A DNA stretch of 64,000 nt from Siphonodentalium dalli (taxonomy: Eukaryota > Mollusca > Scaphopoda > Gadilida > Siphonodentaliidae). The notes below the pieces were generated by a model. That model was not told the DNA's origin. It made no database searches and worked only from the letters and a program-made list of their open reading frames with translations. A program made the translations under genes and the position numbers. Numbering within the stretch: position 1 is the first letter of the stretch; every line of letters starts with the position of its first letter. The stretch is taken from NCBI GenBank assembly GCA_032622095.1, contig CP136064.1:259203863-259267862 (forward strand), read 5' to 3'. This document shows, one piece after another, positions 43,901-55,900 of this stretch.

Positions 43901-46900
43901 CATCATGGATCACCTGAGGCACTTGTTTCCAAACGAATCCAACACCTTAATTTATTTGCTTACTGTAACCTGTAACACCATCGCCATATTCATTAGCTAC
44001 TGTTTCTCCATGAGAACGGGGTTGATAAGTTCAAAAACCTGTGCCTGGATACACTGTGTACCCACACTGTTGTATGGAATGTGTCTTGTTCTAGGTCACA
44101 ATAAATACAGGGCCAGGCACCTATGTCACCAAAGTACAGTAATGCCTAAATAATCGACTCCTTAACCACAACAGAATTATGGGTAATTTTTCAGGATTTA
44201 GTCGGAAATATGGCTTGTTTCCATTCATTGGAAAGCTCTCAGTGAGAGCTTTCCGATGAATGGAAACAAGCCATATTTCCGACTAAATCCTGAAAAATTA
44301 CCCATAATTATGGAGTCGATTATTTAGGGCATTACTGTAATCTCTAAACCATCGCTTCAGACGTTCCGATGGCTGCTATGATGATTACTGCTGGAAGAGT
44401 GTACTTCCTTAACCCTTTACCCAACAAACCAGCCAAAAACGCCCAAATAAAGCTTCAACAGCCTAAAATATCTTCGGTCTGTCTCAATAACACCATACAA
44501 ATATGGATATCATTGGAACCGGTTCATCGACCACATTGTGATGGTTACAGTTATGCCCTGTGCCAATGCATTCTCTTATATATGCGAGTCGAATATAGGT
44601 CGCCTCGCATATATAAGAGAATGCATTGGCCGTTCTGTTGGGTAAAGGGTTAATCAAGCGAGAATAAATTACTGCTTTGTGGTTTCAAAATTAGACAATG
44701 TAGGTGAATCAGTGATAATTTAAGTTGATATACGTTGCCGTAGACTAGTTTCAGTTTTTGCACTATCCATCCCTGCACATTTCCATTATCACTTTTGTCC
44801 AACTCAAAATTTATCAGCTATATATTTATGATTTAGTTTTTGTTTTCTCGATGATCCTGTAGTTCAGTTTTTTAATTTGACCTGAGTTTCTGAAAAATGG
44901 TCAATAAAATTAAGAAATTTTCTATAAATTTGCCAAAAGAATTTTGCAGCCAGGTAGGTAGGAGGTTGTAGATTGGGGGGGGGGGGGGGGGCACAAAGTA
45001 ATCTAAATTTGCCCATTTTCTGGCGAAACCAACATTCTGTAAAACTTACCAATATTATGCCGTCTTGTGAGAACTTACCAATATTATGCCGTCTTGTGAG
45101 AACTTACCAATATTATGCCTTCTTGTGAGTATTTCATTTTCATGTGTGACAGTTGCTGGAATGTTCTTTATTAGCTTGATGATTTCTGTGTTCTCACCAG
45201 CGAGGTCTGAACACGTCTGTCCCTTATTTGGTCTGAAAACAAAAGAAAATATATCAGAATGAGGTTCACAAAGGGTGAATTTAGTGATGATACACCGCAC
45301 AGCAGGCTAACATCACCAAAATCACCCTCTGGGGACCTCTTTCTTCTTATATGCCTCCTCTTCTGGGAGGGATGTTTGGTCTCAAATAAATATTGTTTTT
45401 AAGTTACTTTCCCTTCTGTTCAGTTTCTATATCCCTTAATTTGCATAATCGAGGTGACTAATGGGTGAACATCACCAACTTCAACTGGGGAACATCAATC
45501 TGATCCTTGGTCTCCCACAGCAGTTGAGGACTAACGGTAAGCAGAATTAAGGTTCCCAGAGTGTGAATTTGGTATGCTATCCCGCTGTGCTGGATATCAT
45601 CACTAAATTCACCCTCTGGGCCCTCATTCTGCAAATATCAGACACACTATTTTCAGACTTGAATATCGGAAAAATGTCTTATAAACAACAGCAACCAGAT
45701 GCGGGTAGCCTGTGTATTTTACGCATGGTTATAAGCGAGATATACACAAGCAAAACACGCTTCATATATGGTTTTGACAAGACATGCAGTGTGTATTCAA
45801 ATATCACCAGGGGCATGGCTAGAGGATCTCTTGGGTGGGGGGGGGGGGGGGTCCACCTTGGAGTTTCCACTTCACATCCCCATGAATTGATTCATTGATT
45901 TTTACTAATACAGTAATGCCCTAAATAATCAACTCCTTAACCACAGCAGAATTATAGGTAATTTCTCAGGATTTAGTCAGAAATATGGCTTGTTGCCATT
46001 CATCGGAAAGCTCTCACTGACAGCTTTCCGATGAATGGCAACAAGCCATATTTCCGACTAATTCCTGAAAAATGCTGAAAAATGACCTATAATTCTGCTG
46101 TGGTTAAGGAGTCGATAATTTAGGGCATTACTGTACATTAACCTCTACAAAATGAACATGATATGTGTATACAAACAATGTAAACAGTTGGTAGCTCACA
46201 TATTTCTCAGTTCAAGATCTATTGCACACATAAAATATTAACAATACGTTAAACAAAGAAATAGAATGAGAGATCACCCCGACGATTCATATGAAGTTTG
46301 ATAACGATTGAATGAGGAATGTAAAATCCAAGATGGCTGCCGACAACCATGTTTTTTTTATTGAAAATCATTCAAATTTGATAGTTCCCCAAACATGCCT
46401 GTAAATTTTTAAAACTGTTCTCCAATAATTGCAAGCTTCAGGATTCAAATTTGAAATCCATGATGGCTGCTGATGGCCATATTTTTTAACAAATTAGGAA
46501 AAAAATTGGTAAGGTCCCATCTAGAGGTCACCCTGGGGATCCATATGAAGTTTGGTAATTAACTGCAGGATGTGCAAAAGGAAATTATTGACAGATGCAT
46601 GGACACATGCATGGACACATGCACATCCCGACGAAGGATACCAACCCATAGCAATAGCTCAAACTTGACAGTCAAGTTGAGCTCATGAAACTGAACATTA
46701 TTTCAGCAAATGGAATGATTTTTGCCACATCGCTGGAATAATGTATGTAAATTTTTCAGCCATTATCCAATACCTAATAGCCATTTTGAGTCAAAAAACT
46801 AATTCTAAATTACTAACCCATTCTGTATCTGGATATTAGGGTCGGCTCCATTAATCAGTAGTGCCTTTATTACCCCCGTCAGCGACCGCTTCACTGCATC

Positions 46901-49900
46901 ATGTAATGGGGTGTGACCTTTACCATTCACTACATTCAAGTTGGCCCCTCTAGCTGCAATTGATAACATGAAATGAGGATATAGTAGTAATTTGATATCC
47001 TGGCCTATATATATGGTGCTGAACATTTGTAGAATGAGGTCCCCAGAGGGTGAATTTAGTGATGCAACCCCACACAGCAGGCTAGCATCACTATATTCAC
47101 CCTCTGGTGACCTCATTTAACATGGGCCTCATCTTCTCTGGAAAGTATCTTTATTACCAAATTAATAATTTTCTTTTTCTTTTTTTAGTTTAGTTTCTTT
47201 ACCCCCAAATTGGCAGATATTTTGACATTGCATAATCGAGGTTTCCAATGGTTGCACTTCACAATATTCACCATTTGGGAATTTAAATCTGAGTCTATGT
47301 CTCCCAAAGCAGATGATGCCATGCAGAATGAGGTCCCCAGAGGGAGAATTTGGTGATGCTAGCCTGCTATGCGGGATAGCATCACTAAATTCACCCTCTG
47401 GGAACCTCATTCTGCAAATGACAGACAAACTAAACTCAGGCATAATCGAGGTTCCCAATGGGTGATGATATAAATACAGTGATTCTTGGTATATATGCCA
47501 GTTGACAAATAGGAATGCTTTTCAAATATGTAGGTAATACAGTAACGCCCTAAATAATTGACTCCTTAACCACAGCAGAATTATGGGCAATTTTTCAGGA
47601 TTTAGTCGGAAATATGGCTTGTTGCTATTCATCGGAAAGCTCTCAGTTTCTGATGAATGGCAACAAGCCATATTTCCGATTAAATCCTGAAAAATTACCC
47701 ATAATTCTGCTGTGGTTAAGGAGTTGATTATTTAGGGCATTACTGTAAAAGGAAAATTTTCTTGACCACAGATTAGTTCCTCGATAAAACTCTGCATTGA
47801 CCACCATACTGTAAATGAATTAATCTATTTCATTCGTGAAACTGTATTTCACATATATACTGCACAAGTACTCTTCTTTGAATTACAATTCATGGAACTA
47901 TTCATCATAGCTGGACAATTCATGCCCTAAAAGCCACATTTTCAAAACATTGATAAAATCTTTCATGGCCAAGTAATTTTTTCTTTGAAGTAAAACCAAG
48001 GCTTTCTTGTGCACATATACAGTAATGCCCTAAGTAATCGACTCCTTAACCACAGCAGAATTATGGGTAACTTTTCAGGATTTAGTCTATGGCTTGTTGA
48101 CATTCATCGAAAAGCTATCCGTGAGTGCTTTCCAATGAATGGCAACAAGCCATATTTCCAACTAAATCCTGAACAGTTACCCATAATTCTGCTGTGGTTA
48201 AGGGTTCAATTATTTAGAGCATTACTATATTGGTTTTATCATATATGGTGAATACCATTGACCGGCCTTTACTGTTATTTTGCGACTTTCTCAGAAAGGT
48301 AAAACAAGATCAATGAATAATGTACTTACAGCACAAGCAGTCGATGGTGTACTTATCGGCATATGCTGCGGCCCAGTGTAGTGGTGTGTTACCGCTCTCA
48401 TCACTGTCTACTAGGTTAACATTCACGCCAGCCGCCAATAACTGACACACCTGTCCAATCCTTAAAAGAAAGTATCAATGACACTGTAGCTCAACTTGGA
48501 GAGGGGATAATGTCATACATTACAGTCAATAGAGCGATAATGTATGCAGAAAGTTTAAATGTTAAGTAATACCAGAGGTCAACCCGAAGAGGCGTATGAA
48601 GTTTAGGATCAATTGGATGAAAAATGTTTGGTGTAGGGCAAGCCAAAGTATTTAGTCATACAAAGAATAAAATCCAAGATGGCTGCCAGCACCCATTTTT
48701 TTTATGGAAAATCTTTCATATTTGATTGCTCCCATCTAGAGGTGATCATAAAGATGCCTCAAAACATTTCCCTGATAATCGCAGGCTGCAGAGTGTGCCA
48801 ATGGATTCAAATTTGAAATCAAAGATGGCTGCTGCTGGCCATGTTTTTTAACAAATTTTGAAAAATCAATATCTCCCATCTCGAGGTGATGATGTTGATC
48901 CATAAGTTAAGTGAGATCGGATGAGGGATGTGGCCTTAGGGCATGCCAAAGGATTGAGTCATGCAAAGAGTAAAATACAAGATAGCTGCCGGCGGCCATG
49001 TTTTTCATCGTAAATCGTTCAAATTCAAAAGCTCCCACCCAAAGGCAGTCCAAAATTTTCAAAACATTTCACCAATAATTGTGCGCTGCAGGATGTTCCG
49101 ATGGATTTAAATGTGAAATCCAAGATGACCATGTTTTTGTTAACAGAATAAGGAAAATATGATAAGCTCCCATCTAGAGGTCACAGGGAGGATCCATATC
49201 AAGTTTGTTGACAATTGGATGAGGGATGTGGCCTGTAGGGTACAGGAATGCCCTAAATAATCGGCTCCTTAACCACAGCAGAATTATGGCATTACTGTAG
49301 ATTAACAAATCAGCTTCAGTATTAGCTGAACTTATTCTTATATTCAGAAAGAAGCCCTTTATATCGCATGTACACGCTTCATGAGTAACTCAAAGATAAT
49401 TTTGTAAATTTTGTGATTCCGTGACTTTTACAGACTGGCAGCAAAGAGTGGACTTTTTCCGATAGTGAGGTTAAAAAGATGCCTTTTATCCAGGGAAGAA
49501 GACGGTATTTCAAAATAAAAAACAAATTACAGGATTCCAGAATACTATAATGAATCCTGCCAGCATGAAGTTATCACAGTGATCAAATTAATTACCAGTA
49601 CTGTACTACATGTATGTCGCTCAAAAGCTCATTAGGAACAGGATCTCAAGGTTGTGATTTTTCTTTGATATGAGGCAAAATAATTACATCTTATTCTATT
49701 GAATTGTTGAAATGTTTTACTACATTGAAAATTTTCAGACTCAAAATTATGAAAAATAGGGTTCTTTGATATTGGGAAAGGTGGCTGTATTCAGTATCTG
49801 ATGCTACCTATGATAATCATTGCTGCGGCATTGTTTGACCAAGCCTTGAAATAGTGTGTCTGTCATTTGCAGAATGAGGTTCCCAGAGGGTGAATTTAGT

Positions 49901-52900
49901 GATGCTACCCCGCATAGCGGGCTAGCATCATCAAATTCACCCTCTGGGAACCTCATTCTGCTGAGGTGTAAGCAGAATGAGGTCCCCAGAGGGTGAATTT
50001 GGTGATGCTAGCCCGCTAAGCGGGGTAGCATCACTAAATTCATCCTCTGGGGACCTCATTCTGCAAATGACAGGCACACTATTTCAAGGCTTGTGTTTGA
50101 CGTGTCCTATTTACCTTGAGTGAGCAGTAGCTTGTAACAATTGTTCATTAAACACATGGATGACAATTTCCTTTGCAGCCAAATCATACGCCGTCTTTTG
50201 ATCTGCATTATGAATGCCGGGATCGGCACCTGATGCTAATAACGTCCGCACACAATCTGACAAGCTCAGCTGAAATAGGGATTGTGTTTCAATTAGTTTC
50301 ACATCAACATCCAGATTAAACTGGAAGGTGAATAACTTCTTCTAAATAGGAGAACAGTTTATTATGGATGCATTGAAACAAAATTCAGCTTTCAGAAGAC
50401 ATGATACGTGTCACAAGCCAATTTGTATTATTAAATTTCTTCAACACATTTTATGTCGGGTTGATCAGAAACAAAGCACAAAGGTGAAATGTCACTGGCT
50501 CAAACAGCTATGAGGACATGGCGACAGGGATTTTGGGAAATTTTTTCAAAAGTTGTAAATTTCATGCCGTATACAACACTATTTGGACATTTCAGACCAA
50601 ATATAGATTAAAATTAATATTTGAAATTTCAAGTACCGGTATGTATTTTCTATGAAATTTGTTGTTTTAGACCAAAAGTCAAATATTTTTCTACTTTTGA
50701 AAAAAACCAAATTGCACTAAAATGGCCATCAGTTAGAACATTTTCAACCATAGGGTGCAGGGTGATTAAGCCTTAAGGCTGGATATTTTCAAGCATTGGA
50801 AAGCTTGTAGTACCAGTTGGATAGGTCCCCTGCAAACCGTTGATACCGAATCCGCTCACCGATTCGTATATTTTCGAATCGGCCCATTCTTTCCCAGTTA
50901 TGGGGACAAACAACTAAATGTTTGATTTATGGAGCTCAAATGATGTGACAATTGCCACATTTTCGCATCTGGAGGTCCTGCTGGCACCGCGTATGATGTA
51001 ACTTAGAGTTTACATGCAGGTCAAAAGTCAAGACATCTACGGTCTATATAATGTTATATAGTTAGTGTTAGCTTTAGTTTCTTCTAATCGACGAACGTGC
51101 ATTCATACCAATGTTAACTTACCAAGAGTTTTTTTTTGTGTGTGTAATAATTATGCTAGTTGCATATCAAACATTTTAATTGCCCAACACTGTTAATATC
51201 CAATGATCCACCTATATATTTAACATGTTAAGATGGTCCCTCACATAAATGGATTCCGATCTTCAAGAAAGCCGGGTAATCGCAGCTTTCAGTTTATTAA
51301 ATTCAGCAATTTCAGCGATAAAATGCACATGATGAATATGTAGATACCTCCCGTCAAACGAAATGCATTCTTACAAGTATATGATCCGGGTACTGATGCG
51401 GCGGGTCACGCGCATTGATCTGCATGTCAATGTTTATTCATACAGCATATGCATCAGTACTTAAATCCTTAGAATATAGTCAGAGTCATTGTGTCTATAT
51501 ATCAAATTAGACATATGTGTTATATATTATATACTAAGTGCTAAATAGTTTCGATTTTTGTTAAAAAATAAAGTTGAGAACGATGTCAGTCGCAAAACAT
51601 TTGTCTGTAAACTCTGTCTTGGTTCTATATTTCATATTAAAAAAAAGTCTCAGCTTTTATGACAAATACGTGAACAATAATTATAAGGATATCTGCTAAG
51701 TCAGCAGTGAGTTTTCTCCATCCATTGCTTGTCCCAATTCAATTTGGATTTGATGTCGACATCAGACATCCGATTCGTTTCGTGAATCAATTCGGTTGAC
51801 GAATTTCAGATTCGCAGGGCCCGACAGTCAGAAAAAAACATGGGGTTGCAAATGAAATTTCCCAGATTGGAGTGCAGTTGACAATTCCAAGTTGGACACC
51901 CCCTCCCTAATGGTTACCCTCTACCCATGTCCCTGACAAGGAATTCAATATTTTTGTTCATTGTCAACGAATAGCTCTTAGATAGTGTTTCTTATTTTAA
52001 ATAGAAACAATTTTGACTGACTTACCTTGGAAGCAGCAGAGTGCCGTGTGGAGTGCAGATACCGTTCAGAGCCCATAACTGACTTACCTTGGAAGCATAG
52101 TGCAGCAGAGTGCCGTGTGGAGTGCAGATACCGTTCAGAGCATAATGCAGGTCATTTATACGCTGCTCATCTGCAAAATATAAGATTATCGTACATAAAA
52201 AAAATAGCCTCATATACAATAGAACTGCTTGTGAGCATGCCTTGAAATAGGGTGTCTGTCATTTGCAGAATGAGGTTCCCAGAGAGTGAATTTGGTGATG
52301 CTAGCCCGCATTGTAGAATGAGGTCCCCAGAGGGTGAATTTAGTGATGTTACCCCGCATAGTGGGCTAGCATCACCAAATTCACCCTCTGGGAACCTCAT
52401 TCAGCTCACTAAATTCACCCTCTGGGGACCTCATTCTGCAAATGACAGGCACGCTATTTCAAGGCTTGTTTCAAATGTATATTTATCACATAATTAGCCC
52501 CTAAATGTGGCCTCATATTTTTTAGTAAGACACACATGTATTATCAGCACAATCAGTGACTTAAGAGCTTAGCGCAATGATATTGAGGTCAATGCCGGAA
52601 CTTTATATTATGTTAATTAGAATATAATTATGATATTCAATTTGGGTTGGGTTATTTAAAGGTACTCAATCTGATCAGATGCTCCTAAATTACTATTTCT
52701 TTGGCTTCAGGGGTAACAAATATTTGATTCGAGTTGAGGAACCCACCCATCAAAGCTCAGAGTGATTAGATATCGATGTTTGAAATTTGCTGTTTCTATT
52801 GTTTGTGGTCCAGATATTTTCCAGGAATTTGAGCCCAAACGGACAAATTGCGGTTGTAAGATGGATAACTCTAAAATCAAGTGGTTATTATTGTTAATAG

Positions 52901-55900
52901 TAACCACTTGATTTTAGTGTTATCCATCTTACAACCGCAATTTGTCCGTTTGAGCACAAATTCCTGGAAAAGATCTGGACCACAAACAATAGAAAAAGCA
53001 AATTTATTATTTATTATCACTAAAGTATCACGAAATTTGGCCGTATTATCACTTGATTTTAGAGTTACCCTCTGTTTGACCACGTTTTTCTGGGCCACAT
53101 ATTATTACATATCTCGAGAAATAACAAACTTCAAAAATCGATATCTGATCGCTCTGAGCTTTGATGGGTGGGTTCCTCGACTCGAATAAACTATTTTTTA
53201 CCCCTGAAGCCAAAGAAATAGTAATTTAGGAGCGTCTGATCGGATTGAGTACCTTTAACTATGACTGAGATAAGCTGATAAGGGTGGTTAAACAATTATT
53301 TTGTCAACATGAAAAGAAACATTTAAAGGTATCTGTACTTCCTCTTCGGCTTTTGTTTAACCCCAGCTGTTTTGAGATAATTTTTCCTTGCTAAAATGGA
53401 TTTCAAATTCATCGCAATTCTATACAAAAGTTATTAACCTCATCCACTAAATTTGATTCGAGTCTAGTTAAAGCTTGGTTTGAATCAAATTTAGTATTGT
53501 ATAGAATTGTGATCATTAGAGATTCTCTATGAATCACTTGTGTGTCTCAGAATCAGGACATATATAAAAAGCAAGGGTAAGGTACCGGTAAGTGTCAGTT
53601 AACATCAGACCCATATATATAATAGTGAGTCTGATTACCTGTGGAAGAGTTTCTATTTCTGAACGATGATATTCTGAGTCAGGGACATGATTCCAACCAG
53701 CATTTAGCTTGACATTTGTTGTTTTTAGACAAAATGTTAAATGTTTTCTTGCTTGTGGCCAGTGTTGAAAATGATTAACAAAAACAGAGTTACGTACTTT
53801 GGGAGAAGCCCACAAGCTTTCCGAGGAATTACCAGTTGGCGAGACTAGGAACAAGTCGGGCCTTGAACACATGTACACCATCATTCGTTATTGTTATCCT
53901 GACTAAGTTTATTTTGATACATCACAGGGAGATAGGATAGGGTAGATATGAACAATTTGTCATATAAACAACTTCAGACCTATTCACAAGATGTTACAAT
54001 GGATAACAAACGTTTTTGTTTGGAAAAATCTATAAGGAGTTCAAAACTCAAACTTATTTAACATTAGGGATACCTAAATCTCTCACAAGGCACCTGATTG
54101 CAATGAGGATCAGTGCTCATAATTTAGCCATAGAAAAGGACAGACAGAAATTCCCAAAACCAACATTATCTCAAAGAACTTGTTCTCTATATTTTTTCCT
54201 TTTCTGTATGAAGAATATTAACCAAAGAAATAATTTATTTGCAAAACTCAATCAACAAGTTGAACCATAAACTTTACAACAAGGATCAAAAGAATCTTTC
54301 AATAATTATCGAGGTCTTAGCCCAGACACAGCACGCGAAAAAAAATTGATATGTGAATTAATTTCATGTTCTCTGGACTGACAGGGTCCTCCACAGATGT
54401 TTCACCTATTATAGTCAATTTATAGTCACCAAATATATGATTTCTTTCTCAGATGTATATTGTATATATATTATGTTACGACAGACACCATTGTTTTATG
54501 GTTTGTTTTAATAAATCTTATCTTATCTTATTATATAATCCTATTGTTTTGACACACTTTCTTGCTTGTTTCCACTCGAGTAGACCTTTACTCTATTAAC
54601 TTAGTTATATAACTAACTTTTCTTGAATCATCCTTGTTGAAACAGAATCGTCCGTTCAGATATATAAATATCATATTTCTACAATGCTTCATTTCAAGTG
54701 TTGCCCATGTGTAGTGTGATGACTATTGCTCTCCCTGAATGATCACATACATTGTATATTATACGATCTTACCCAGTTCAAATGTGAAGGGTACATCAGT
54801 CAATGTTTCCACAGACTGCCATGCATGGTGTAAAGCAGTCTCTTTGATAAGCCAACACAAATCCTATCGTACAGTAATGCCCTAAATATTTGACTCCTTA
54901 ACCACAGCAGAATTATGGGTAACTTTTCAGGATTTAGTTGGAAATATGGCTTGTTGCCATTCATCGGGAAGCTCTCAGTGAGAGCTTAATTTGCTTAAGC
55001 ACAATTAGAGATACCTTATAGCGCTTAAGCGAAATAAGATATTCCACTTAAGCGAGCAAAATAAAATTTTCCACTTAAGCGCAATAAGATATTCCTTATT
55101 GCACTTGAGCGCAATAAGGAATATTATTATTGCGCTTAAGTGCAATTACATCCTTATTGCGCTTAAGCGCAATTAATATCTCCCTCATGAGATCACCCCT
55201 CTGCAAATAGTAGAATTATCCTATATTTGCTCCACCCATTGTACCATGGACTACACCATTTGAGTTATAAGGAGTTTATGTACTAATTGGCTTAATATTC
55301 CTTATTGCGCTTAAGCTATTCCTTATTGCGCAATTAAATATTTCCTTATTGCGCAATTAGAGATTCCCTTATTGCGCTTAAGCGCAATTAGAGATTGCTT
55401 ATTGCGATTAAGCTCAATTAATTATTAAATGTCAATTTGGCTTCCCATAAGTGTTATATAAAGAAATCCTTTCTTTACTAAATATACTCATTGATGAGCA
55501 GTTCCCTTAGGAAATGTTCAAGACAAAAAGTAATAGGTTGTTTGATGAACTTATTAACATTTCCTGAGTTTCCCAATAAATAGTAATTAATCCTTCTGAA
55601 CTACTACTATTGTTTCATCTGCTGTCTTCTGCTAATTTATCCTGAACCCCCTCCATATTAATAATAGACCATTCCAGAATACACTGTTACAACTGGGTGG
55701 AACAATCCATTTAGTAAAGAAAGGGCTAACAATACAAACAGAGGAAATAGAGTTTCTTCCCCTGCACTGTTTTCTTGTAGATGGCTTACTTCAGTCCAAG
55801 TTGATAGCCAGTCCGGAAATGAGGTTCTCAGAGGGTGAATATAGTGATGCTACCCCGCACAGCGAGCTATAGCATCACAAATTCATCCTCGGGGGACCTC

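Noticed and set aside
43880-43935. Possible small exon near the 47-bp tandem pair, with two GTGAGT donors
   Set aside because: Start and end phases differ and it would break the exon 8 to exon 9 frame.
53534-53884. 116-codon minus-strand frame in intron 3 with coding-like composition and a GTAATC donor
   Set aside because: Its phases fit neither exon 3 nor exon 4, splicing it to exon 4 gives an early stop, and no family was recognised.
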